From the NCBI GenBank assembly GCA_037178975.1, contig JASJZH010000004.1, forward strand, positions 3,906,001-3,970,000: DNA of 64,000 nt, written 5' to 3'. This document shows, piece after piece, positions 33,144 through 45,019 of the stretch. Position 1 is the stretch's first letter; every line of letters starts with the position of its first letter. The DNA comes from Oscheius tipulae. Lineage: Eukaryota > Nematoda > Chromadorea > Rhabditida > Rhabditidae. A program made the position numbers and the translations under genes. Below the pieces are notes generated by a model that made no database searches, was not told where the DNA came from, and saw only the letters and a list, made by a program, of their open reading frames with translations.

Positions 33144-36100
33144 ATGGATTTTCCATCGCCAGCAGATGTCTTCGCTGCCATGGAGGCGGAATTGGAGTCG
33201 TCTTCGGAATCACCTCTCTCACCGATGGACATAGACATCCCCGCATCTTTCAATCCAGAAGATTTTCCCGTGCCGCCCTGTCCTCGAAGCACAGAAAAAG
33301 CGGCCAAACAAGAGAAATATCAAACTGGTTAGACCTATTTTTTCTTTTTAATAACACAATATTGCAGTTAACACAGGAGAAAATCTGCAGAAAATGACCG
33401 GAAGACATCACATGGATTTTGTTGGAATGGTCACGCTCGACGGAAAGATCTCACTGGGAGCCACAGTTAATGGGTTGAAAAGCCATTCGCTCAGAAAGAC
33501 CCCGATAATGCCCAAGGACAGCAAGAGTTTTGCAGTAAGACTGTCTCTCTTTCCTTTTTTAAGTCAACTTGTAGCAAATGATGAGATACGACTACGGTGT
33601 TCTCGAAACGATGAGTGCGGATACAACTGTTGGCACGTTGAAGGAATGTTTTCCAAAGAAGAAACACGTATGTATATCAATGTTGTTTCAACCAAAATCA
33701 TGATGCAGATGATCTTGCTGGACCGAAAGTGGAACGTGAACAGCGAAGTCTTTCATCGCTCCAATCCGCGTCGATTAGGCCACGTCACGAATGTCGTCAC
33801 ATCTGCCGACTGTTACCTTCCAGATTTGAAGAGGATCGTGGTCGATGTCCCCGTAAACGAGGAAACCTATGTGACGTCATTCAATTCGAGCTATTGGAGA
33901 CAACAGCCGATGATTTTCATGGAAAAAAAGAGAGGCCGAGTCATGGATGCTCTCTACGAATGTGTGCTGAAGAACGACTCTGGACATCGAATGAAACTAG
34001 AATTGAAGGCGCAGGGCTCTTTCGGCAGAATGCGCAAGACAACCGATCACAGGACGGTTCCATCTGTCATCACATCCGGAGATCGGATCACCTTCTCGCA
34101 CACAGGTTAGCTACTTTCAAGTGAGCGATGCTTTCATACTTGTGTAGTGTAGGCGAAAAAATAGCTGCAAAAAACTGAAATAAACTAGCTTAGTAAGTGG
34201 TAACGCTTTAAATTTCAGTTGAATTGGAACCTGAATGGCTAGGAGAAGTTGGAACTGTTGACAAGGTAACGGAATGGTTTGTCGAGAAGCTCGAACTGCA
34301 AAAAGTCTCTGTTCGTTGGGATCCGAGTCCTAAACCGGCTAAAGTCTCGAAATATTGTCCCTCCGCCAGTTTCGGTATGGCTGAAGACGCTCCTTCGGCT
34401 GTTTTCGAACTCTTGAAAGACGAAACAATAACGAATTCGACCGAATCCGTTCAGAAGAAAGACACGTTTGATACTTCCTTCAAATCAACTTTGAACATTT
34501 TCAGATCGAGCACTCATTCCACAATTGAACAGCAGAATGTAAATATAGCCATTGAAGCCTTGGAAGGAAAGATTGAAGCAGTCAAAGGATTTCTGGGCGA
34601 TGCCTTTGGTCAGGCACTTCAATCTTACAAGAAACTACCAGACCCGTATCGCTTTCAGAAAAATTCTTCCATTCATGTGAGCTTTAGGAAAACGAGCGAA
34701 GGATCCTCGGAGCTACTCGGACAGCTGAACAAGATGCAAGATCAGTTGGAGGAGAGTCTCGCAGTGTCTCTCCAGCAGGGTCCATCATTTGTCGTCTTCG
34801 GTCCTGGTGACTCGATTTTCGACTCACCTTTGGTCAAACGAAGACGTCCTGATGGTGCTCTTGATCCCAATGAATGGATTGACGTCACCGAGCTACTGCC
34901 GTTTGTAAAGTCTTAGTCACTAGAAAAGATCGATTCAGACACAGTCTAATTCCGCCGAAGAGGGATGTGATCATTAACACAAAACTGAAACTGACTGGCA
35001 GCCACAATCTTCTCTACCCCGAAACCTACTACAATTACCTTCTTCCGCAGTTTGAGAAACATCTGGGCCAGGTTTGTCACCGAATCATGTTTTTCAAATC
35101 TACTCTTAGAAACTAGAGCCAGTTCCTGACAATCAGGTCTCCGAAGATGCTCTGCTGGACACCTACGGAGAAGTCATTAATCGTCACCACAAAATCACAG
35201 TTCACTGGTTCGATGGGGAGGTCGAAGAAGATGTCAATCCGTCGGAACTGGAACAGGCCTACAGGAAGAACTTCCATCCGACTTCGGTCAATGTGTACAG
35301 AAATATGTTGCTGCGAAAGAATCGACTTCCCAAGCCGAGGATGGAGGATAGAGGTGTGTATTCCTTTTACCAGTTGCACATTTTTTCCTTCAGCCCGGTT
35401 CGACAAAGAAAGCGCCAATGAGTTCGGTCTTGTGACGAAAATCAGCGAGGAAAAGATGATGACAGTCGTGTGGTTCAAGAAGGAATTCGAGGATAGTCCG
35501 CAGTACAAAAAGACGGGAGAAGAAGTCATCTCTCAATACGAACACCGTCGTCATTCTCTTTGCCGGTGTCTCTTTCTTTTTACGATAGCATTTCATTCTT
35601 CTTAGGATTCCTCTTCATGCCCACGTCTATTTCCCGGGTGATCGTGATCCAGAGAACATCTACCATTGTATCGGAAAAGTGATTTCCATGAATGATGACG
35701 GCACGCAGACTGTCCAGTACTTCGATGGTGATAAGGCCCACTTCTGGCCGAACGAGGCTATCGCTCTTGAGTAAGTTTTGATATCTTCGGGTGACCGAGC
35801 TCTCTCCGCGTCGGCTAGGTGTCTTTTTCCAGTAGCGATGCAGGCCTGTACGGCTTCGACGGGTATGCCGACTATGGCGGTTTTCTTAACTACGAAGACG
35901 ATGGTCCCGCTGTGGACACCTGGGATTCCGATGAGGAGGAGCCAATCGACGACCCAATGACCGATTTTTCGTCTTACAGCTCTCTTGGCAGTTACTCGTT
36001 CGGATCAACACCGTCCGACTTGCACTCCTACCTCTCCAGCTTCCCTCCGTCCAGTTCCATCAACTTAGGACCGTCTACTCCTGCCACTTTCGAGATCAAA

Positions 36101-39100
36101 CTCGGCATGTCTGTCCCGAGCAGTGTAGCTTCTTCGACGTCCGGATCTCTGGTCAAGAGTGGTCCGTGTCTTCCCGCGACTTCGTCGAGCGCCAAAGGAT
36201 ACTACGGACGAAGTTTGGCTCTACGAAATGGAGTGAGATTTTTGATTTCTTTTTTCGTAACTCTTTTCTTTTAGACTGCCGTGGAGACCCGCTTCATCGA
36301 ATCTATGAAGAAGAACAAATGCGGCTGGGAGACTGCAGATGGAATGGCTCTTCTTGCTGTTCGTTATTCTATTTGCTCTCTCTTTCTCAAACTGTAGTTT
36401 TAGGCAATATTTGTCAATCTCGACCCCTCCGAGAGGAACAAAGCCTGGGATCAGACGACTCTGGCTACGCATTTGGAGAGTGTCGATACTGCTCTCAATT
36501 GTGTTAAGATCCGGGAAGCTAAACAGATGATCCACCTGCTGTTCAAAACCGAAAGAACAGAAAAAGAAGAGAATGAGATGTAAGTATCCCATTTTCTCTC
36601 ATCGAACAAGTTTTAGGGCTTTACTGAATGAGAATCGACCGGATCTGCAGAAAAAGATTGAGGAGCTGTTCGAGCGTAAGAAGGGAATCCACTCGGAGAT
36701 AGTCTCTCTCGTCCATTCTTTGTATAATGACCTCGAAAGGACGCAGCTCTACAAACGGGAGTACGGAAAACCAGAAGAGATGGACTCGAAGATCCTGGTC
36801 ATTTATCCCATACAAAACACGAAAGAAGTCAAGGAACTGCTCGACGAGAAAATTTCTCCGCCTTCGTCTAGAGCAGATCGCTATTATCGCTCGAGAATCC
36901 TTCTGTCCTATGTCTGTCGTCCCGAACATCTTCCCTTCCTGGAGTTGGGCGAAGGACAATCAGCATACATATGCTATGTAATATAATTCGTTTATTTTAG
37001 AGCACTCATGGAATTTCAGCTCAACGGCTTCCATCTGCCGGAGACGAGCAAAGATGCAGCCACAGCTTATGCGGAAATGTGCAAAACGGACAAGGAGGCC
37101 GTTATCGTCGGAAGTATGAAGGTTCTTTCTTTGTTTTGACTCATTTAACCCCAATTTTAGAGTGTCAAGATGTACGCTTGTCTCCAGATTGCTCATGCAA
37201 ACATTTTGAAGAACAACTACGCACCAGACGAGAGAACCGAGATTGTGCACACGAGCGAGGACTTCGATTGGGTCTGCGCGACAATCGTCAGAGCTGACGG
37301 TGGAGATAACTATAGCCAGCACATGCACTACTACTCCAAAAAGACACAATATAGTGTCGATGAGCCTCAGAAGGAGAAGCTCAACAAACTGGATCTTCAA
37401 CTAGACCAGGTTGCCGAAAGTCTTGTATGAATGTTGCCTGATGTTTCTTGAGTATTTGGTTTCAGAAGTTTGACCACGAACATCCTCTACCCCAGAGTTA
37501 CAAGTCTGCTGAAGATCCGGACAGTCTTCTCCTCTTTGGAGAAATCTACCCGGACATTCCTGCGGTTTGTTTTTCTTATATTCAAGCAGTTCAAAGTTCA
37601 GCCTCGGGCTCTGGTGCTGCAAGTCTCCCCCTCTCTGAAGAGACACAAGCCCACCGATTCCTTCCTTGTCTTCCAAATCCTCAGTCAAATCGTCGAAAGC
37701 TCCACATGGCCCGAATGTTCCATTAAGATCTCCAAAGACAGCGGCAACAATGGAACTCTGATCTCGAACTTCTGTGCAGCTTGGATACTTCTTCACCAAT
37801 CTGGAGACTTTTTCAAATCTCGCTATTTCAACATCGCCGAGGCTAAGAGTTTGGTATTTTGATCCGATATATTCCAACTTGTAATTCTCCTCAGGCTCTC
37901 ATCCTTAACAAGGAGTGCACATTCAAAAAAGGTCTGTTCCACGAGAAGTATGGAGATACGGTCAAACTCATTCGCAATATCCTGATGAAGATGAGCAGTT
38001 TGAGCTGTGTCAAATTCTGGAGAAGAATCAATCTACTCGAGAAGAATTTCGGCATTTCCCGAGTACTCGAAGCTGTAAGTGTCTTATTGTACAATCCGTG
38101 TGGTCAGTAATTTTTGTCCCGCGCAACTTCTCAATAGAGAAAGTTCATTTTTCGACCCATGATACCCCTGTGGATGTAGGCGCCCGAACCCGCCAACTTT
38201 AGGAGACTGGTTTCTCGAAACTTTTCTATTGAAAACATTAAGATCTGGATAGCATGTGAATTGCTCTTTTCAACTCGTCCTAGGGCAGTACAAAATTGAG
38301 AAAATTCTGTTTTTGGAAACTTCATATCTCGGAGAGGAAAAATACCTGGGAAATCGTGTCTCGGCTGGTAAAGTTACTCATCAAAGGCTATAAAATTGCT
38401 GTCAGTTTTTTGGAAACACCTCAACATTCTCCCTAAACCTCGATTCTCAAGAGTGCGAATTTTTGCGATCGAATGCGCCTGGAAAATTTCGACCTGTGTC
38501 CATAGATGTTTCTACGGCATCAAATCGGGATTAATTCAGACTTTCTTTTGATCCCCCTCCCCATTGTCCTTTTTTACTCAAACGGTTAAAAAAATACAAC
38601 TCTGAGAAGTCGCGCGGGACAAAAGTTACTGACCACACGCTTATTAATAACAAAAATTTGGTTCTAGGTCAAGGAAATCATGGCAGATGAAGGAACAAAT
38701 TCTGTTATTTCCTTCAGGGACTTGCCCGAAATGACCGAAAACTGTACGGATGTTGATCTGAAGAATGAGCTGGCCACCATACAGCTGAACTACGTCCAGT
38801 CTCCGCAGATGCCGACCGCGGCCCAAGGAACCTTCAAGATGGTCGATTCTGTCTCCAGTCACTCCTTCAGTACAATGGAGGAGCGAGAAATGCGTCGAGA
38901 TTTTGTGGCCACAATCAAGAAAGAGCACAAGCTGTTGAGAGGCAACATTCCCGAAGGAGTTCATGTGGTGGCCTTTGCCAACAGACTCGATCTTTTTCGA
39001 GCCATTATTGTCGGACCAGTCGAGACCCCGTACGAAGGCGTGCCGTTCCTCTTCGATATCTATCTCGACCCAATGTACCCACAAACCGCTCCTAAGGTTT

Positions 39101-39922
39101 TTTTTCATTGTTTTGACTAGAGTGGAGTTTTTCAGGTAAAATACGTCAGTTTGACTGGACAGGCCATCAATCCAAATCTCTACATGGATGGAACTGTCTG
39201 TCTTTCCCTTTTGGGCACCTGGAAAGGAGAGACACAAACTATGCGATGGATCCCCGGCACTTCCTCAATTCTCCAAGTTGTCTGTTCCATTCAAGTCGAG
39301 ATCCTAATGTCCGCGGATCCGTACTTCAACGAGCCAGGCTTTGAGACGAGACGCGAGAGCGAAGACGGAAAGAATGCTTCGAAACACTACAACTCTCAAG
39401 TCGTAGTCGGAGCCAATGAGTATTTCGCTGAGGTATTTCTTCCTATAGCTTTTTTATATATTCATTCAGATTATGAAAGAGCCTCCTATTGAGTTCATTG
39501 ACTTCCTCCAAGATCACAAAAAGATTGCGCCGAGGTAAGAGACTTCACTGTCTCTGACTAAGTGACTCTTTCAGTTTTGTCAAGCGGTGGACAGACATCC
39601 TGGATGGTAAGGAAAAGGCTCCATTCAATCTAGACATCAACGAATCTGTCCGTCATGTGATCCGCCGCTGTCACGAACGTCTTCGAACTGCCGTCGACCA
39701 TTTCGCACACGCTGAAAACAAACCCACAAATGGCAAAAACGACGATCACCTCAGTAATCTTGCTCAAATCTTCAGTGTCGACCCTTCTATAGTATGCTCT
39801 TATGTTAACACTATCAAGTAAGCAATTTTCAGAAATTGACCATGTTTAGCAGTGGAAATCCTGCCGCTACTGACGACTGCGATCTCGCTTCGTTTGTTTT
39901 GCTTCGCCAAAGTTCCCTTTAA
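33144..39922 (+). CDS. UBE2O: UBE2O-like hybrid E2/E3 ubiquitin enzyme
   Basis: A large multi-exon gene. An acidic N-terminus (MDFPSPADVFAAMEAE) leads into three conserved regions. The first has LGHVTNVVTSADCYL and MIFMEKKRGRVMDALYECVL, the second NTKLKLTGSHNLLYPE and TYGEVINRHHKITVHWFDG, the third IYHCIGKVISMNDDGTQTV. An acidic/Ser-rich linker follows. The C-terminal UBC domain reads EGVHVVAFANRLDLFRAIIVGP, TPYEGVPFLFDIYLDP, INPNLYMDGTVCLSLLGTW (active Cys codon 39199-39201) and ILMSADPYFNEPGFE. UBE2O attaches ubiquitin to basic, orphan proteins without a separate E3. Between the linker and the UBC domain lie several hundred residues of mostly helical sequence (36300-38074) that I do not recall in vertebrate UBE2O. 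The donor at 34902 (GTTTGT) was picked because the nearby GTAAAG breaks the frame. One 593-nt intron carries a MITE. Confidence 0.85.
38097..38639. mobile_element. MITE-like element with 37-bp terminal inverted repeats, inside a UBE2O intron
   Basis: The left end (38097-38133) begins CGTGTGGTCAGTAATTTTTG. The right end (38603-38639) is its reverse complement over 37 bp with two mismatches. The element is 543 bp with no usable coding frame. The surrounding intron (38075-38667) is 593 nt, and removing the element leaves a 50-nt intron, the normal size here. No clean target-site duplication is visible; CTTATT occurs on both sides but at different distances from the ends. The GTGTGGTCAGTAA terminus resembles Tc1/mariner-type ends, which is only a suggestion. 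Confidence 0.82.
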
Positions 39923-39987
39923 AACGTATCATGACCCGTGTCTTTACTTCGCTCGGTCGGGTATCATCCAGTGAATACAAGTTTTAG

Positions 39988-39993
39988 AATAAA
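39988..39993 (+). terminator. polyadenylation signal AATAAA of UBE2O
   Basis: AATAAA 66 nt after the UBE2O stop and 4 nt from the stop codon of the convergent PLA2-like gene. The UBE2O 3' end therefore almost certainly overlaps the PLA2-like coding region. Confidence 0.6.
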
Positions 39994-39996
39994 CAT

Positions 39997-41046
39997 TTAT
40001 TTCGTTGTCAACTTGTTCTGGTAAACCAGATGGCCTCCTAGACGGACAGCCTCACAGAGTGTCTTGGGCAATGTACAAGACTCTTGCTCTGCTGGGTCGA
40101 TTATCTTCAAGGACAAGACTTGAGAACAGAACCTAGGAATGAAACATTCGATGATAATAATGAAAGTACCTGTCGTCGCACACTGCTTGGCCCTCTACTC
40201 CGTTCGAGTAACAGAAATCGTGAAATCGACAACTTTTATTGATCTCTTCTGCAAAGAATTTGTTTACCTGGAAGCGTGAGTCTGACTGACCAAAAATGCT
40301 TTGACATCTGTTCTTGGCCGCCCTCTGCGTGATCAGTTTTGTGATCCAGAACTTGTCAGCACCACAATCCCACTTTTCCACGTCTTCTGTCAAACTCTTG
40401 AACTAAACATCTATTTTAAATTGTTCTCGCGTCTCTGTATGTCTGAAGTCAATATTGCTAATTAGTGTACACTACTTTGTGCGCCCTCTAATTGTATGCA
40501 AGACGAGTCACTTTGGGGATAGCTTCGTTGGGAGAATACCGTAAGGGTAGCAAAACTGGCGGGGAACATCCGGGCGGGTTGAAGTTAGAGGGAAGGGGAC
40601 CAAGACAGGCTGACAGAAGGAAATAGAATAGAAAGGGAAGTGGGTTCGAGGGACAAAGTGGGGTCAAAGAGTGGGAAGTGGGTCTAACTGCTTAGCAGTG
40701 GTCTTTAGCAATCGTTTTACTGGAGAAGGGACAAGGTAGGTACGTCCCGAAGGAATCTAACTTGTTATTGTTATTTCTGTCCCTTTTGGAGGCGTACCGA
40801 ATTTCTTATGTCAGATCCGAATCCCTTGAGCGAGTTCCAGATACCACCGAAGAAACCGCTCTGAAATTAAATAAGCAACCGAATAAGTGCAAGCTAAAAC
40901 TGAAAATGAGCTAATGTTAATACCATGTCGCTCTCGAAGGAAGTCTGAAACGGTTGAAATAGACCCGAGATTGTTAAAAATAGATATGAACAAACCTCCG
41001 CTCCTCCGATAGTGACAAGGACTAGCAGAATATGTGGAAGTATCAT
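39997..41046 (-). CDS. secreted phospholipase A2-like protein (nematode type)
   Basis: Five exons on the minus strand. Signal peptide MILPHILLVLVTIGGAE, a linker (SGFFGGIWNSLKGFGSDIRNS), then FKSLTEDVEKWDCGADKFWI, NKSCRFHDFCYSN with the His-Asp catalytic pair of PLA2, and AVCDDRFCSQVLSL, ending KLTTK-stop. The WDCG...CxxHDxCY...CDDxFC pattern fits a family of secreted PLA2-like proteins common in nematodes. Whether it hydrolyses phospholipids is untested. The 395-nt intron between the linker and the PLA2 domain (40403-40797) is unusually long because a dispersed repeat sits in it. The phases on both sides match (S|FKSL). Confidence 0.72.
40407..40711 (+). repeat. dispersed repeat, copy A (in the PLA2-like intron)
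   Basis: Begins ACATCTATTTTAA and ends TTAGCAGTGGTCTTTAGCA, both shared with the copy at 55432. Internal shared blocks include TGCAAGACGAGTCA, TTTGGGGATAGCTTCGTTGG, GGGTTGAAG and tandem GGGAAGTGGGTTCGAGGGA-like units. No coding frame. It is shorter than copy B because of internal gaps. Confidence 0.75.
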
Positions 41047-41231
41047 GTTTTGAACGGTTCAATGAGGAGATGATCGGGGGCCAGGGAGGGTAATGACAAG
41101 TGGATCGCAGTCGATCAAACAACCGAACAATGTGGACAGACCCATCTCTCCCGCTCGACTGCTTCTGATATAGTCTAGCTGTCAATATTGATAAAAGCAC
41201 ATTAGTTAAAACTTTGTTAATTCTCTAAATA

Positions 41232-41630
41232 TCAGCAGAAGGGCAGCTGAAAGTATCGTCTTGAGGCCTCCGGACCATCTAGCTCTTCGATCTCCTTATG
41301 AAGTAGCCTCAAAACTCCACCAATAGCGAAAAATAGTAGAACTCCGATGAAGGAGAGCAGAATGAAAAAAGAAAGTACAAGTCGGGCTTGAAAGATGGAA
41401 GACAATTGGTAGACAAGCAACAAAACATTGAAGAAAACGCTGATGAAACAGCTGATGGTCAACCACATCAGATAATAGACTCTCCTCAACATTGCTCTGT
41501 CCACGTCCCATGGCTGAAATGTAGTTTCGAGATTTGTCTTTCCTTCTACCTTTGAGACTCGAGCTATCAAGAATACAACGAGGAAAGTGACGATAGTTCC
41601 GACTGCATGTACAGCGACGAATTGATCCAT
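41232..41630 (-). CDS. small multi-pass membrane protein, unknown
   Basis: Two exons with a 36-nt in-frame intron (GTAGAAGG to ACATTTCAG) give about 120 residues: VHAVGTIVTFLVVFLIARVS, YLMWLTISCFISVFFNVLLLV, LVLSFFILLSFIGVLLFFAIGG and a tail IEELDGPEASRRYFQLPFC-stop. Three hydrophobic helices, no signal cleavage site, an acidic-then-Arg tail. I do not recognise the family. The start ATG lies 178 nt from that of the divergent gene at 41809, so the two may share a promoter. Confidence 0.6.
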   Translation of the reverse strand: MDQFVAVHAVGTIVTFLVVFLIARVSKVEGKTNLETTFQPWDVDRAMLRRVYYLMWLTISCFISVFFNVLLLVYQLSSIFQARLVLSFFILLSFIGVLLFFAIGGVLRLLHKEIEELDGPEASRRYFQLPFC

Positions 41631-41808
41631 GTTTAGAAGACGAGTGGGACAGAAGGAATGAGGGATTATTGAAGGTCAACGCCATGGAAACTGAGTTAAC
41701 TCTACATCCGAAGTTCGACTGTCTTTCAGAATCTACCCATGCATAGTACTACTAGTTTACTCTACAAAGAGTGTTTGTAGCCTGCTCTAATCAAAACGTG
41801 ATCTGCTA

Positions 41809-42362
41809 ATGAAATCGGTCAGGTTCACACAAAATTATCCCGAACTCGACTGTATAAAAGAGTTTATATCTCCGAAGAGATTGCACCTGAAACATGTACA
41901 GTACGTCTTGTGTCGTTTATCGAAACACGCTGAGATAGTTACCCCAGAGTTCTCTGTGGATTCTGAAACAGTCCTTTGTGTTCAAATCACCCCTCACTCA
42001 CGTATTTGCAGCACGACAGGATAACTCTTTGCAGTTTGGATCTTGACAGTTATCCATGTGTGGAAAGGACGAAGACATCTCCTGACAGCCAGGCCGAACA
42101 CAGCCAGATGACGAGCCCCAGCATAATTTCGCGTGTTGGAAGATGGCCTAAATCATACGTTCTTATCAGAAATGATCTGTCCTACCGGCAAGTTTTTACG
42201 CCAATCCAAATCTTCGCTGTTCTGACTGGACTGTTGTTCAGTTACATTTTGAAGAAGAGACATTGCTGGAAATGGTCGAGTAAACAGAAGGCTCGAGCGG
42301 TGTATAAGGACTTTTACATGCGTCATATGGACAGATTGGATGGTAATCCGCAGATGAAATGA
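41809..42362 (+). CDS. hypothetical protein with one C-terminal membrane segment
   Basis: Joining an exon from 41809 to the next with a 32-nt intron (donor GTTCAAAT, acceptor TATTTGCAG) gives one frame of about 170 residues. The first half is soluble and Cys-containing (KSVRFTQNYPELDCIKEF, SETVLCHDRITLCSLDLDSY). Then comes one helix, TPIQIFAVLTGLLFSYIL, and a basic tail (KWSSKQKARAVYKDFYMRH). The basic AxxYKDFY tail after a single helix is faintly like COX6C, but the match is too weak to name it. An alternative start in the second exon (MTSPSIIS) would give a protein of about 80 residues. Confidence 0.4.
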
Positions 42363-45019
42363 ACAACCTATATACAAAAGAGAACAAGTCTGTGTTTTTG
42401 AAAAGGAATCAGAAAAAAAACAGGAGAGAAATTGTTGTTTTGAGTACAGAAGTTCAGGCGAGGAAGTCGCGAAAAACAAGGTCTGATCACCGCAAAAGAG
42501 CTCTTTCCATTTTTGGATACTCGAGAGTCGGCAGTTGAGATAAGCTGATACTGAGTTGCAAACAAGGCGATCTTTGAATGACTGCCAATAACAGAGGTTC
42601 CAAATGTTACAAACACCTAGAACTAGATCTTACGAATTAGCCTGCTAAATGGTCTTCTGTCGACTATTTTCGCCCCCCTCAATTTCCACGTGACCAATCT
42701 CAAAACATCGACTGCAGGAACTGGAAGGTAATTTCAGATGTCTGCAACGCTTTGAAGGGACATTCTTGTTTCCAGAAGGCACCTAGTAGTATTCAAAGAC
42801 TTTTGGACCTTTTTATTCTGTAGGGACAACGGAAGAGAAGTGAGTGCTTTATTCGATGAGAGATAGTATCATAGCCTCTCGCTCGACATTTTGCTATATC
42901 TCTCTACTACTACAATGATGTCTGTCTGTGCGTCACCACGAGAAAAAGCGGGCAAGTCATTCCATGCAACAGTTAAGTTGACAAGTCAGCTTTTGGGGAA
43001 CTTGGGAATTTAGGCTATATCGTCGATGCTAAGTAAAGACTAAGGGGCGGTGAAGCCGTCGAAGACAGTCTAGTTCTAAACGCCCAAAAGTGTCTATGTG
43101 TGTCTGAAGCCGTCGTTGGCCATTAGAGACAGAAACTCTGTGCGCTCTCTAATTGTTGGCAAGTCAAGCCAAATCGAGTCAGTTCGGGAGATGTGTCTCT
43201 GGGAGAACACTGCTCCTGTCAGCGTGCTCGACTGGAACAGCATCTACCAGTCACGAGCACCAAGGGGGCATACATATTTCTCATTTTATATTTAAACCAA
43301 TGACCGAAGAAAATAAAACTCTTCCATACCTCTGTTTGTCCGCCCCCGGAACTTTTCGACTGTTGCGCGAACCCCGAAAGTCCGAACCAAAACACAGACC
43401 GAAACACGAAAAGTACGGTCTTGCCCTTCCGATAAAATGTCACTAATCCGTCTTCTCAGCCGGAAGATTTGCTTCATTTGTCAATGAAAGATCAAATATT
43501 TACAAAAAGAAGTTGTACAACGGAACGAAGCTGTGCTTCATTTGCAGTTCACATCGAGTGCATAGGGCTGCCGAAGATTCTTGTTCCACTTCTGCTGTTC
43601 TGGACGATTCCATACAGCCGACACTCTTCCATAAAGTGAGAGATTCGTCTAACTACGACGACGGTAATAGCTGGACATTTCCATATTCTCAGAAACTAAA
43701 AACTTACACGAGAGTACACTGACGGTGAATATAAGAGTGCTAGCTGAGAACATCAGACAGTTCTAGAAAATAGTTGTTTCATTGGGGGGAAGAAGAGTGC
43801 AAAGGACAGGAGAGTCGAGCAAATAACATCTTATCACTGGGGAACTCGCTCGCCCTGACCGCCATTAATGCCCAGGTTTCATATTTCTCTGATAACATGT
43901 GATCGCGTCAAATTTTTCTGATCATATTAGGAGAAAGAGACGGGCGAGCGACGGATTGCGCTGGGACATACCAAACGGTTGCCAGGGGAGTAATCGACCG
44001 GGCGAGACACGTCCAGCTGGTCGTGTGTTGTCTTTAAAAGTAGGAGGGACACGGGCCGCTTTGATAAGAATTGAAGACAAAGGACGTCACTTCCTTTGCA
44101 AATGATTCAGAAAGAACACTCTTCGATTGATTGAGAACACAGGACACGTGACTGCCGGGAAAAAACGGAATGGCGTCTGGAATCAATGGATGTGTAAACA
44201 AGCTTCGGGATCATTGGAAATAGAAGATTGTGCGGAACTAGAGTCCCAAAGAGTTATCTCTCCAGCACTAGACTAATACTCTCTCGCTATTATCTAAACG
44301 AGTCGTGGGAGCAGCCGAACTGTCTTGAGGGCAGAGCTGTTTTGCAGATAACATCCAGGACGATTTGTCCATCTTCAAGCAATAAACAATTATGAACCGG
44401 GGCTGTTTCGGAGTTGGCCGTGGCTGTATATCACGGCACGAGCGGCAGGGGCAAAAGACTATTGAATTTGGAGGTATAACAAAAGTATCTAACAGCAATT
44501 GCCTTGTTTTGTACTAGGTTGCAAACAAAGGTTCGAGTAAAAGACTCGCGAGACCACGTTACATATCCGTGTTATGCCGACAACTGCTTTCTCCCAAAAG
44601 TGCATCTCGTTTCGAACAGGGCGGTGGGCGCAAGTGGCAGTGTTATCAGCGGCAGCTAGTTCTGGAATTCGAGCTTCTTCAAATCACTTCTCCAATTGAA
44701 ATTCTCCTTCACTTCCTGTCTTCCCTTTTGGTCCACGCCAGAAGACAACGTTTACAGTGGCATTACAATCACTCACGCCTTGATCTCCTTCAGATTGACC
44801 CTCTTTCGTTTTGTCATCCACCGACTGTCAGTTAGGGGGAAAAGATGAAGAAGGTGCTCCCAAATGGCGTGAAACATAAGCTATAACTCGAACGGGTTCC
44901 TCTTTGCCCGCCGAAAACTTTTTCGTACCACATTGAACGTTAGTTATGCCCTCCGGACATCGTCTGCCCTCCAAATCCTCTTTCTCTAGACCTATCTTTT
45001 CACAAAATATTCTTTTAGA
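42363..45019. other. gene-poor stretch with repeat fragments; promoter of PGAP2-like gene at right end
   Basis: I find no convincing exon. Frames up to about 100 codons occur (for example 43153-43446 plus, 44828-45103 minus), but none has a recognisable domain or consistent splice sites. Pieces of the dispersed repeat lie at about 42917-43005 and 43080-43240. The last 100 bp should include the promoter of the gene at 45020, whose ATG follows TCTTTTAG by 1 nt. Confidence 0.4.
43080..43240 (+). repeat. dispersed repeat, copy C (degenerate fragment)
   Basis: Shares TCTCTAATTGTTGGCAAG, AAGTCA...GTCAGTT, GGGAGAACACTGCTCCTGTCA and GTGCTCGACT with the copy at 55432 (CTAATTGTTTGCAAG, GGGAGAACGTTGCTCCTGTCA, TACCTCGACT). 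A further weak piece (GTCTGTCTGTGCGTC and GACAAGTCAGCTTTTGGGGA) lies at about 42917-43005. Ends could not be set exactly. Confidence 0.5.

Noticed and set aside
34224-34916. A separate gene ending ELLPFVKS before the rest of UBE2O
   Set aside because: Using the GTTTGT donor at 34902 restores a continuous frame into LIPPKRDVIINTKLKL, matching UBE2O order, so a single gene is the better reading.
40640-40712. GGGTTCGAGGGA units in the dispersed repeat, similar to a tRNA B box
   Set aside because: The GGTTCGA core is present but the trailing CC is not, and no A box at the right spacing or tRNA fold was found, so a tRNA-derived SINE is not supported.
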